From the NCBI RefSeq assembly GCF_932526225.1, contig NC_064044.1, positions 4,273,092 to 4,337,091 of the forward strand: DNA of 64,000 nt, written 5' to 3'. The position numbers were made by a program, and so were the translations under genes. Under the pieces are notes generated by a model that ran no database searches, was not told the origin of the DNA, and saw only the letters and a program-made list of their open reading frames with translations. Within the stretch, counting starts at the first letter, position 1; each line of letters starts with the position of its first letter. This DNA comes from Nematostella vectensis. Its lineage: Eukaryota > Cnidaria > Anthozoa > Actiniaria > Edwardsiidae. Shown one piece after another: positions 35,869-47,334 of this stretch.

Positions 35869-36066
35869 TTAATAAGGAATGACCCAATTTTTGGCCGCCA
35901 AGGGGGGGATGCGCGCGTACCCTGCGCACCCCCCTGTGGTACGCGCCTTTTATTCCTTGTCTCAACACCCTGCTCTTTGATAACGTCTTTCTGCATTTGT
36001 TATCCAAGGACTGGCCGCCTCTGCCCGTGTGGGAGTAGTGTGGGGATTGTGTTGCTCGGCCGTTGA

Positions 36067-39000
36067 ATGGCCTCACGCTTCCTTCGCTATGCTATATTTG
36101 GTGTGTTGCTTCTGTTGCTCTCGATTTTTCACGTTCAAGGTATGAACTTCAACCCTCTCTCGCCCCCTTTGAGGGTATTAGAAATAACGTTTAGGGGAGG
36201 TGTTGGGAGATTGAAGTGGAGACTAAGGCCAGGTACTGACTGGAAATTCAAGGAGAAGGGACGGGAGAGAGGGGATTAAGACGCACTGAACTGGGGGTTA
36301 AATTTTGTGTATGTATTTGTGTCAGTATGTATGCCAGTGTGCTAGTTTTGGCCAATAACTTTGATTTTATAGGCAGATATTTGTCCAGATAATAAACTAT
36401 CAATCTTACTGTTGTCATAGCTACCGTTACAAACGTAAGACTCACAGTAGGATACAACTCCTCCTCTACCCACTATGGAACCGTAGAAGTCTTGCACAAT
36501 GGGTCCTGGGGAGGAATTTGCGACGATTCTTGGGACATCAACGATGCACACGTCATCTGCCGCCAGTTGGGATACCTGTGGGCGCTATCGGCGCCATGCT
36601 GTTCTATATTTGGGCTTGGTCCCAATCCCATTGTTCTCGACGACGTTAATTGTCATGGCAACGAAAATGATATCAGCGAGTGCGATCATAGACCCTGGGG
36701 ACAACACGATTGCAACATGTGGCAGTTTGCTGGCGTTATCTGCCGACCCGAGAACTATACGACAGGTGAGGGGGTGGGGGTAAGGTCACTTTCGTCCTGT
36801 TTAATCCTGTGGTCAGGGTCCCGAAGGGCGGAGCGGAGAGGCTGTATCCCGGAACGTTTAACTCGGAAGTTTTTGTTCTCTTATTCCGTCTGTCCAATCA
36901 CAGTTTACCACAAAACACGTTCCCGGTTATCAAAATCTCGTTTTGTGGCCTAAAATCGAGTGGAAATTTCGGATCCCGTATGGTACTCCTTCAGGTTTCT
37001 GGTATCTATAGCTTTGTTCACACGGTTCTCCGCATGCTTTGTTTTAAAATTGGCGAGAATTTCGAGAAACAATGATATTTGAGATAGAGTTGGGACAAGG
37101 GTGGCCGTGTCTTTTTGTTGGATAGATATTCTTTTTTTAGTTACTTTTCAATTCACGTCGATTTTTTCATGCGTTTATTTTTCTTTTAGCGTTTCAAAAA
37201 GTTCGCCTTACAGGAGGAGCTGTTCCTCAGGCTGGCCGCGTAGAGATCTATAACGCAGGGATCTGGGGCGACATCAATCAGTTTGGTTGGGATATGATAG
37301 ATGGTCACGTGCTTTGTAAGGGGCTTGGTTACCCAGGAGTTTTGGCTGTAACCTACAGATCTAAGCACTTGTTTCATGTGCACTTAATGTTCACTTGGGC
37401 CAAAACTGTCAATTGCCATGGTAATGAGACGTCATTGCTGGAATGTGACATTGCCATAGAAACCAGGCGTGTGTCTTATGGGTATGACGCAGGAGTTGTT
37501 TGTAAAACAGAAAACGACACCGGTAAGTACATAGAAACAAACTTGTTATTACTTTACACACTAAAGCGGTCAGACGCAAACGAAGAAACTAAACATGCAG
37601 TTACGTTCCTGTGGACATGCTCTTGTCAACTTATTTCAATAAGGAATGAACCACTTTCTTGCAGCCAAGAGGGAGTGCGCGCGCAACCTGTGTACTAGTC
37701 CAGACCTGGGACTCAGAATGTCGAGCGCAAAGAGACTCCCAGGTCTGGACTACCTGTGTACTTCCCTAGGTACCCTGCTGTTTTAAAAGGGCCGTGAGTT
37801 AGTTCGCAGTTATCATTGAGGTTCATTGTTTATAGCCTTCTGTCTGTTTTAAGCCCTCCAATTTAGACTGAGAAACTCGACCGTGATGCATGCTGGTCGT
37901 GTGGAAGTGCTCATCGCGGGGATCTGGGGCGGAGTAAGCTTCCAGCATTGGACGATCAATAGTGCGCATGTCTTTTGTCGTCATGTTGGCTACACAGGTA
38001 AACCAATGCGTTGCTTTTTGCTGTTGTTATTTTGCCACCAAAAGTCAAAGCGCGCGCGAGTTTATCGCCAAAAATGTCGCGCGATCTATAATTCCTGGTG
38101 CACACTAGTGACAAAACGACATGGGTGCGCGCACTCTCACCTTATTTCCAATTGTGAATGGTTTGACATATTAGAACGATTTCACATAACCGCTTTTAAC
38201 ATGCTAATGAGAAAACTAACATGTTAATGAGGCACACGCGCGGTAGGTTCACCCTTGGGAGAGTATTGACAAAAAACAAATATTTCATTTGTTCTCTTTT
38301 ATCCTCAAACATTTCACAACCGGATGAAAATGTTGAAGCGGTGATACATCAAATTGGATCAACAGTAAAAAAGTGGTTGTAGTCTAGGCAATTTTATTTT
38401 CCCGTCCATAGAAATTTACGCAAACAAAACAATTGAGAGAGTCAGAGTTCCTAACTTGTGTGAACTACTTGTCAAACTGCTTTTCAACCTTATTTATGAG
38501 ATCGTTCACTTTACCAGAGTTTCCATGGCCTTTGAACACATAGCTGTGTGAGCTTATTGTGCTTCCCTTGCCCGTCTTTTTTTTCTTGGATTTTGGTTCC
38601 GATTCCCTGCTCTCAGAGGAGAATCCTGCGAATGCGGTCGTTAATTTGTACTCGACTTTTTGTGTGCAGGCGTCTGCTTGTTCGCATAACGCATTTGTTG
38701 CCTCACTATCTCCGACTGTGCGCCGACATAAATGGGCTTTGAGGTAGATGTTGACGGCTGTGGAGCTGCCAATGCTTGTTTTAAAGATGTTTCGCATGTA
38801 CCGCGCGTGTGCCTCATTAACATGTTAGTTTACTCATTAGCATGTAAAAAGCGGTTACGTGAAATCGTTCTATTGACACGAGCCCGACATGAACATAACG
38901 GCATAAGAGAAAAAAAAACATGTTTTTTTTCTTTTATGTCGGGCTTAACGGAGTGCGCGCATCTGTGTCGTTATGTCACTAGTGTGCACCAGGCATTAGT

Positions 39001-42000
39001 GCAAGTCGCCAATTCTGTTGCGTTCAACCTATTCCACACGACGGCTTATTCCCCCGTCCCTCTCCCCCAGGGGCAGATATGGTGGTCAGCGGTGCTTCAA
39101 TTTTATTCAAACTCAGCCACACCATTAAGTGGGCTCACGAGATCCGTTGCCATGGTAACGAACTGTCACTCAACCAGTGTAACATTACTGTGCTGTCCAA
39201 CCCCAACATCGAAAATGACGCTGGTGTCATCTGTGCGACAAATGCTTCAGGTGAGTGAACCTCTATAAAGCGACCGCGATCACACCTTCGCAATCTGTGC
39301 GTCAAATGCTTCAGGTGAGTGAACCTCTATAAAGCGACCGCCCTCACATCCTCGCAATCTATGCGACAAATGCTTCAGGTGAGTGAACCTCTATAAAGCG
39401 ACCACCCTCACACTTTCGCAATCTATGCGACAAATGCTTCAGGTGAGTGAACCTCTATAAAGCGACCGCCCTCACATCCTCGCAATCTATGCGACAAATG
39501 CTTCAAGGTGAGTGAACCTCTATAAAGCGACCACCCTCACACCCTCGCACAGGGACGGGCTATTTGATATTTGAAGATGGGTATTTTTTTTTCTCCATTT
39601 TTTTCCCAGACAGTTTTGCTGCTAGATTTTTTCCCGAAGGATGTGGCTATTTTTTTTGCAAGTCTTTGCTTGCTCGAGTTCTATTTCCAGGGCTTGAGCC
39701 TTGCTCGGATTTCTTTGGGAATCAGCAACTTCCTCCCGTCAAATATCAAATGGTCACTTTGAAAAATGAGGCCGCGAGAGACTAGAACTAAATTTCAGAT
39801 TGACAGACGTGATCTCTCGTACGGTGTTCGTGGTCAATAAATCAACAAGAGGAGTGCACAAGCAAGATTTTAGAGCACATTTCAGTAAGTTTGGAAAAAT
39901 GTTCACTCGTCAGTTACTTGGGACGAGTTACCACAGCTTTCAAAGAGTGTTGAAGGAGAACAGTTTCAGACCGATTTTGCCGACTTATTTTGAGCCGGGT
40001 CGAAAGTGTACCATTCGTACCAGCACACGTGCCATGGTCGCGTCCCCCGCAGTAGATTGAGATCCCGACAAAATTGGATACTAAACAAGCAAAACGAGCA
40101 TCCTAAATCAATGCCTAAATACTTTAGCTCACTTGGCTATGGACTGTACGGCGTTTGGGAAAACTTATCAGTTCAAAACAATGACCCAATTGCTGAAGAG
40201 CATGCAACAAGTTTTAGCAAACCCAAGTGATGCTAAAAATTAAAAAACACCTTGACAGGAAAGCTAATACTGTAAAACAATCAAAAAAGATTATATATTG
40301 TTGTTCATAAATCCAGGCTGTTGTGTTGTTATGACCAAATAGGACGGGGAGGAAATTGATAAGCAAAAAAAAATCCCTACCAATCATGACTCTGGATAAA
40401 AAATAGAGACTAATATATTGCCAAATTCTCTAACAATTAGCCTACCTTACGTTTATTAGTATTTTTAGCAAAGAAAAACTCAGCGCGATACGATAAGCTG
40501 CCGCCATCTTTGTGTTTGTTTCAAAATTACAGAAACAAGAGGGAGTAGCAGGGGTAAGACCACGGGTGCAAGGAATTCAACAATCCCAAATAAAATTTAA
40601 GATTGTGCCAGCTATTCAAATCTCGTGTCACGCCGATGCTTAGTCTTTAATTCGAAATAAATGTATATCCTTTACTAGACACCAGAGTGAGGCTCACCGG
40701 AAGTTCCTACCCCTTTGCTGGCCTCGTCAGCGTAAAGCTTGCCGGGGTATGGGGCACCGTGGACAACAGGGACTGGAGCCAAACAGATGCCGACGTCCTT
40801 TGTCGTAGCCTCGGATACCCGGGAGTCCTTTATCCTATCCTTTTCGCGACTAAAGTGTTTGGGCATGGTTCCGGTCCAGTCTGGATTACGGACTTGCGTT
40901 GCCAAGGAAACGAGACTGGTATGTTGTCATGCCAACGATCTATGTCGTTTAGCGGCGTGTGGTCACATGACCAAGATGCAGGCGTCGTATGTCGTGAGAA
41001 TGGGACCCAGTTATGTAAGTACGTTTTTCTTGTCTTTATTTGAAAGAACAATTAAACCTATAGCTAGATACATTGTCAATACAGGGGATATCCTGCTGTT
41101 AGCAAAGGCTTTATCCGCTCACGAAAGGTCTGTCGAGTGGAATAAGCTAGCTACTCCAGAGCTGAACCAGGCCCCGAAATATTGGGTGAGGGGGTGGGGG
41201 TGGAGACGCTAAACAGAAACTTTAAGAAATTATTTGGTGGGGGGGTGGGGCACGTTACAAAAGACTTAACATCCTTTTAAGGGGCACAGCCAGCCATGCC
41301 CCTATTGGGGGCGGTGGTCATTTCCTTATAATGTTTGACATTTTTTATATTGGGGGATACGTGTTCCCTGTGCCCCACCCCTTGCTACGGGCCTGGCGCA
41401 GTAGCCTACGCGAGATAATTATATCTCAACAAAGTTTCACTCGCGGATTTATGTGCATACATCTCGTGTAATATGCAGTGCTTCATGTGAATCAAGTAAG
41501 TGTGAAAATATTAAAAGAACGAATTCATGTTTCAAATAAAATGTAGCCTTCATGGCAGAGCGTTTCTCTGGATTTTTTCGGAAACTTTGATCAAGGGAAG
41601 AGTTCATTCGCGCGATGTGGCGGGCGCGAAAAAGTCTGTTCGTGCGCGCACGCTCGTTTTCATTCCGAAATGCCGGCTACTACAACTACCAGAATGCAGC
41701 GCGCGTTTGTATAGTTTGTTCGACAAAAACTACCACAGTAACCGTCATGCTGTTCGCGCGTACGTTTTTGCTGGAATGGCCTTTTAACTAAAATATTTTT
41801 ATATTTGATCCAGCTCAAGTTCAAGTCCGTTTAGAAGGGGCCTCGGTTTCTTATGCTGGCCGAGTCGGGGTCTCTTTGATGGGAGACTGGGGAACAATAA
41901 GTGCTGTCAATTTCACCAAGCCTGCCGCGGACGTCATATGTCGACAGCTAGGATTCCCAGGATCCCTTGAGGCCCTTGGGTATGGTGCGTTTGGTCCTGG

Positions 42001-45000
42001 CTTGGGTCCAACGTGGTTAGAGGGAGTCGGTTGCTACGGCAACGAGAGGAATCTGAGCCAATGTACTTTGGGTGTTTTGAGTCCTGTGTATCCTACGCAT
42101 ATGAATGACGCCGGAGTGATTTGCGACAAAGGAGAAAAGTTTGAGAAAGGTATGATGATATGAATGCTAACCACCGCAATTATCAATAAATAAAGTTCAA
42201 TTGTTTATCGCATTGGGCCTGTAAGTCAAGAATTTACACGTAGACTTGATGGAGGTTTATACATTCAGCTTTTCTTCCCTTGTTGTAGTGAAAGCGCCAC
42301 AAATACACGTTTTCTAAATGTATTTCTATGCGCTCGACAATTTAAAGGAAAAACTGAATTCCTTCTGTTTTTATAGATTTCCAAGTTCGCATCGTCGGAG
42401 GTAGCCATGTTGGCCGTGTCGAGGTGTGCTTGAAAGGGGTCTGGGGAAGCGTAGTCCACGTGCTGAAAACGTCCCTAGTCCAGTTTGGTCACGTGGTTTG
42501 TAGACAGCTTGGCTATCCAGGCGTCGTGAGGCCAATCAGGAACGCCGCTACCAAATATGGTCGTGGGAGTGGCCCGGTGTGGATGACGCACGTTAGTTGC
42601 TATGGTAACGAAAGCTGGGTCGGTGATTGTGCGTATGACCGGAGCTTTCATGCGCGGTACCCTGAAGTAGGCGTCGAGTGCAATCAAACCGGTATGACAG
42701 GTTAGTGAAAAAATCAACTGAGAACAAAGTGTTTGTTTGGGTAAGGGTATAGTTTTCTGGAATAACACTTTAACATTTTTATAGGCACAACAACAATATC
42801 TCCAACAAACTCCACAGTGAGAAATGTCACAACGACTCCGTATATAACGATTCTTAGCACAGCGTCTGCAAAATCCAGCACATCACCACAAGGTAAATCT
42901 CATCCTCGGAAACCAGGGCCTCAAGGTGTAAGGCCGAAAACGTGGCGGAACAAGGCCGGCGGAGGGGAAGGGGGTAGGGGCGCGGTAGAAGCCCCTCCCC
43001 CGTCCCCCTCCTTCCCCCTCGAGGCGTGGCCGTGCAAAGGGGAAAAAGGCGTGGCGGGCGAGGGGGAAGGAGGCGTGGCCGTGCGAGGGGCAGGTAGGCG
43101 TGGCCGTGCGAGGGTGAAATAGGCGTGGCCGTGCGAGGGGCAGGGAGGCGTGGGCGTGCGAGGGGGAAGAAAGCGTGGCCGTGCGAGGGGGAAGGAGGAG
43201 TGGCTGTGCGAGGGGAAGGAGGCTTGGCCGTGCGAGGGGGAAGGAGGCGTGGCCACGCTCTTCCGTTTGTTTTTAAGTTTTCTCTTCTGTTTTTGCTTAT
43301 TGACCCTCAACAACTTCTCTTATCAACTCCATTTGATCATATCTTAAATCAAGGTAATATTGTGATATGTGATAACCTACTTTTAAAATCACTTGTTTAT
43401 CCCAGGAAAGTCGCCGCTGACCGAGTTCATTGTGATCGGGTTACCGGTCATGGGTGGAGTACTCATGTGCCTCGTCGCGCTCTTTTGCATCGTTCGATAC
43501 TGTCGGGGGGAGAGACAGGCATACGACACGAACAGTGAGCTGATGCGGATGAATAATGTCAGTGGGGTGAGTACGTGACTGGGTTCGCATACTCGTGGAC
43601 CAGTTATGGACCAGTAATGATGATTATGATAGTGATGATGATCATGGGGGTGTTATTTGTGATGGTGATGGTAATGATGATGGTAATGGTAATGGTAATA
43701 GTAATGGTAATGGTGGTGGTTATGGTGGTGGTGGTAGAAGCTAGAGAATTTTGTCTGGGGAAAAGGGAGGAGGCAGGTTTATGTGGAAGACGTTATTTCC
43801 ATCGAGATGGACTTTTTAAAGTCCCGACATTACTGGAGAAGGGCGGGGCAGCTCTCGCCTGCGTTACGCTTGCTACGGCGCTGTACCGGGGATGGGGTGG
43901 GTTTCAGGGGTGGGTTTCAGGGGTGGGATCATGGGTCAAAAAGACACTTGCACGGTCCAAGAGTGATGTAACGTCAGATTTACCTTTACATCAACGTCTT
44001 TTCTTTCCAAGAGACCTGGCGACAGTCCGACAGATCACTCCTTCGCGTTTACTAACACCGCCCTGGAGAACGGCAACGTGCTCAGCTTCAAGTCCTTGAG
44101 CGACGAAAAAGACTGGTGCGAGATTCCGCGGCGCAAGGTGTCTCTGGGTAATAAACTCACATCCGGGACAATACGGATGTCGTTCTCCGGTCGCCTGATG
44201 ACTGACGGGGGTCCTGTGGACTGTCTGGTTAAGATGTTAAGAGGTATTTTAAAGCGATGGCCTTTTTATTTTACAGGGTGCGTGTAAACGTTGACATGTG
44301 GGGTGATCGATTAACTATAATATTTTTTTCAATTTTGGCACTTACATTCAAACCTTGTAAGTTAACGTGAAATCTCAGTTATTTCCAGTTGTTTCTAATT
44401 ATTTTTCCGTTTACTAGAATTTTTCGTCGCTCTGATAGGGGTTTCAGATAACGGGGCTTACTTTATTTTTCAAAGGTCACACATGAATTCGTCTGCCTTT
44501 CCTTGCTGGGCTCTCTCCTTTGCAGTGGCCTTCGGGCTCCCTGTGGTGTAGAACACTATTTCCGAGCAAACGAGTTCTTATTTTGAATTCCAGATTCAAG
44601 TAATAAGGACGATGAAGCAGATCTCACCAATGAACTGAAGACTATGTGCTGTCTTGGCTCACACCCTAACATACTTTGTCTACTTGGGGCATGCTCGCTC
44701 AAAGGTAAGCCGCAGACCTTTTCATTTTATCCATTCCTGTTTGCATGCGTTCATGGGGAGGGTGGGGGGGGGGGGTTCAGTCTCTGAAGACAATAGAAGC
44801 CGTTTCCGATTCTTTTCCGTGAAAAATATTCTCAAATTGCACTTTGGAGTTTTTTTCTCTACTCATTTGGAGGCGTGGAAGAGGGCCGTTCCCTGGTCAC
44901 AATCACAATCTCACGAGCTGCCTGAAAAAAGTATTATTTGGTTGTCAAACTTCGTTCAGCAAGCGCCAATATCTGTGTTAACATTTCCGATACAGCCTCG

Positions 45001-47334
45001 CTTATGAATGTGTGACAAAGAATGAATTGGCATAACACAGTTCAAGCAAACCGTTGATGTCTTGTGTTTTGGGTTGCCATTTTTCGTTTTACGTTTATAG
45101 GGTGCCGTGGTGCGCATGGCAAATTCTAGTCGCATTTACACCGCACTGTTTTCCCCTTTAAAGTAGTAAAACAGGTCTTTTGTTCTCAGGTCCGCTTTAC
45201 CTCGTGATGGAATTCCCGGAGCACGGATCGTTACTGAAGTACCTCCAAGAGCACCAGCTGTCGTACGATATCCATGACAACGACTCCGATAGTGCAACAT
45301 GCTCGTTACCACGTGCAGAGAAACTCAGGATAGCACGTGACGTGGCGTGCGGAATGGCATATCTAGCGGAGAAAAAGGTACGCTGGAGGGAGGGGTGGGG
45401 ATAGCACTTGGCGTGGCACGCGGCATGGCATATCTAGCGGAGAAAAAGGTACGCTGGAGGGAGGGGTGGGGATAGCACTTGGCGTGGCACGCGGCATGGC
45501 ATATCTAGCGGAGAAAAAGGTACGATGGAAGAAGGGGTGGGGATGGCCTTTTATACGGGACGGGGTATGGTGGAGAAAAAAGGTACGATGGAGGATTAAA
45601 ATACGCTCAATTAAAATACGCTTAATTAGTTAGGTTTCTCTTTGAGGTTCAAGTTATCGGGAGTTCAATGGCAGCGCTACAAACATAGGATAACAGTTAG
45701 TATTCAATGTCTTTTTGCAGTGTGTTCACCGAGATTTGGCAGCAAGAAACATCTTCCTTGGCAATAGCGGCACCGCCAAAATATCCAATATCGGTATATC
45801 GCAGGATATCTATGAGAGGCAATTCTACGAGAAAGTATCAAAGGTGATTAGTAATGTCTACATATTTTTTATCAACCTGCAAGCTTCGTCTTGCGTATCG
45901 CCTAAAATGTGAAATCCCGGATTCCCGCCTTACCCCTAGGCCTAGGTCTCGACAAAGGTTTTGCAGGAGCGTAAAAATATTAAGGCTCACAAAAAGCGTA
46001 AAAACAATTTGCTAAGAGCTCAATTACTTCTTGAGTTTTCACACTAGGGGTGATTATAATGTCTTCCGCATTAAAGAGAACCATGTCATTTTCCCAAAAT
46101 TTGGCAAGAATATCGCTATTATATAAATGATTAAACTTAGTTGCTATTCATATATATTATTTTTATATAACTCAACCAAAATTGAGTGTTTATTGGTTCT
46201 TAGGGAAAGCTGTCAGCTCGCTGGATGTCTCCAGAGTCTCTAGAATCCATGATCTTTACCACAATGAGTGATGTGTGAGTACGGTGTTGTCTTTATGTTA
46301 ATTGCTGCCAAAAGCAGCCATGTTCTGACAAAATTGCACTCTGTTATCAACAGCTGGTCTTATGGAATTTTGCTATGGGAAATTGAAACTGGAGGTAGGT
46401 TAAAATGTGTTAATTCCCCCTCCCAACCACCCATCCCCCCAAAAGATATCATCCGTAAGTATCAGTATCTAAGTATCCCTTTCCATCGGCTACTTCAAGC
46501 GAACAATTGAGATAATTATCAAATATAGCTACTCATGAACTTCAAACGGGTATAATTATTGCAGATAGACCGTTGTATTTTCAAATGTGAAAAAGTGTTT
46601 GGTCGATATTCTTAGGGGGGATGGGAATGCCAAACGCACTGTGGACGCCAATCTAATGGGTTGTCTTTGTATAAGGGTCTATCCCGTACTCCGATCTACA
46701 CCCGGATGAATTACTGGAGAAACTCAAGGCAGGACACAGACTGAAGAATCCAATAAAATGCCCTGAAAAAATGTAGGTACCAATAATCACTGCCACCAAA
46801 AGCACCACAATTATATATATATATTATTATTATCTCTTTAAATCAACAGCATCATCATAAATCATTATTATCATCATCATCATCACCATCAACACCACCA
46901 TCATCATCACCACCACCATCACCACCACCATCACCATCACTATTATCATCACCATCGCCGTCACTATCATCATCATCATCACCATCACCACCACCATCAA
47001 CATCACCATCACCATCGTCATCATCATCGCCATCGCCATCACTGTCATAATCACCATCGCCATCACTGTCATAATCACCATCACCATCGCCATCACTATC
47101 ATCATCACCATCACCATCACTATCATCATCACCATCGCCATCACTATCATCATCATCATCTAGCACCACAGCATCACCTTCATGTACACTATCATTGATC
47201 TTTTTCTATACATTTCTATTCACAGTTCCGACATCATTTCCAAATGCCACAGTAACAACCCAAACGAGAGGCCCGCGTTCCAGGACATCTGCATTTGGAT
47301 TGAAGAATTAGTCGCCAAGGCAACATCGTGCTAG
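36067..47334 (+). CDS. SRCR-domain receptor with tyrosine-kinase-like domain (probable pseudokinase)
   Basis: Eighteen exons, all GT-AG with matching phases: 36067-36139, 36421-36765, 37190-37522, 37854-37997, 39071-39250, 40679-41014, 41814-42149, 42377-42700, 42785-42892, 43406-43566, 44012-44243, 44594-44704, 45190-45377, 45721-45843, 46204-46274, 46354-46394, 46676-46772, 47226-47334; 1,103 residues. Residues 1-24 are a signal peptide. SRCR domains lie at about 30-134, 144-245, 254-353, 361-463, 474-574 and 584-686. A Ser/Thr-rich stalk covers 691-726 and the membrane span about 734-757. The kinase-like domain starts near 818: K854 (LVKML), E871, HRDLAARN (960-967), SPE (1007-1009), DVWSYGILLWEI. 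Activation segment DIYERQFYEK resembles RET/FGFR-type kinases. DFG reads NIG (980-982) and the Gly loop is degraded, so catalysis is doubtful. Domains 2-6 lack one disulfide pair. Expected at the cell surface, binding unknown ligands. Confidence 0.9.
38094..38993. mobile_element. 900-bp foldback element in intron 4 of the SRCR receptor
   Basis: Left terminus CCTGGTGCACACTAGTGACA (38094) and right terminus GTCACTAGTGTGCACCAGG (ending 38993) are inverted. Homology continues for about 150 bp per arm (AGAACGATTTCAC, CATGCTAATGAG, GAGGCACACGCGCGGTA). The right arm carries an additional internal palindrome (CCCGACAT..ATGTCGGG). A 110-codon - strand frame (38797-38465) in the centre is Lys/Ser-rich and unrecognised. 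No convincing TSD. Confidence 0.8.
39228..39545 (+). repeat. 64-bp tandem repeat of exon 5 end plus splice donor
   Basis: ATGCTTCAGGTGAGTGAACC recurs with exact 64-bp spacing (GCTTCAG at 39244, 39308, 39372, 39436, 39500; the last has an extra A). The first copy is the true exon 5 end (ACAAATGCTTCAG|gtgagt, 39250/39251). The next three copies repeat the CAG|GTGAGT donor and the last reads CAAG|GTGAGT. Confidence 0.93.
41168..41395 (+). mobile_element. CAGGC MITE-like element in SRCR receptor intron 6
   Basis: Starts CAGGCCCCGAAATATTGGG and ends CCCTTGCTACGGGCCTG, G-rich interior near the left end. Termini match the family at 9978; flanks TGAAC/GCGCA give no duplication. Confidence 0.6.
43022..43256. 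repeat. 25-bp GC-rich minisatellite in SRCR receptor intron 9
   Basis: Unit AGGCGTGGCCGTGCGAGGGG plus GAAGG (24-25 bp), about nine copies. Open frames on both strands (43125-43538, 42921-43313) arise from it. Confidence 0.9.
43612..43742. repeat. (GAT/GGT) trinucleotide-type repeat in intron 10
   Basis: Degenerate GATGATGAT, GGTAATGGTAAT and GGTGGTGGT runs. Confidence 0.8.
45328..45560 (+). repeat. 71-bp tandem repeat of exon 13 end plus splice donor
   Basis: GGATAGCAC starts at 45328, 45399 and 45470, with a partial copy at 45541, always 71 bp apart. Each of the first three units contains ATGGCATATCTAGCGGAGAA AAAG|gtacg, the exon 13 end with its donor; the first (45377/45378) is taken as functional because it keeps the conserved IARDVACGMAYLAEKK reading and joins in phase 0 to exon 14. 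Confidence 0.93.
46850..47162. repeat. (ATC)n trinucleotide tract in intron 17
   Basis: About 310 bp of ATCACC/ATCATC/GCC variants; the - strand open frames across it are simple-repeat artefacts. Confidence 0.92.

Larger units (their letters stand above)
34891..35952 (+). mobile_element. CAGGCGCG MITE split by a TTAA-site insertion
   Basis: The left part at 34891-34976 (GGCAAAGGTATCATATGGAA, then AGATAGCTTAA) and the right part at 35869-35952 (TTAATAAGGAATGACCCAAT, TTTTGGCCGCCAAG, TACGCGCC) join into the same sequence as the intact copy at 47566-47734. The interruption is the 892-bp element at 34977-35868. Both outer ends are degraded. Confidence 0.8.

Noticed and set aside
38465-38797. 110-codon - strand frame as a host gene
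   Set aside because: It lies between the arms of a foldback element inside an intron and is unrecognised; more likely transposon-derived.
45399-45540. Second and third exon 13 copies as alternative exons
   Set aside because: They have donors but no acceptors of their own; they are tandem copies of the exon end.
46830-47169. Methionine/aspartate-rich frames on the - strand
   Set aside because: Simple ATC trinucleotide repeat in intron 17 of the receptor gene.
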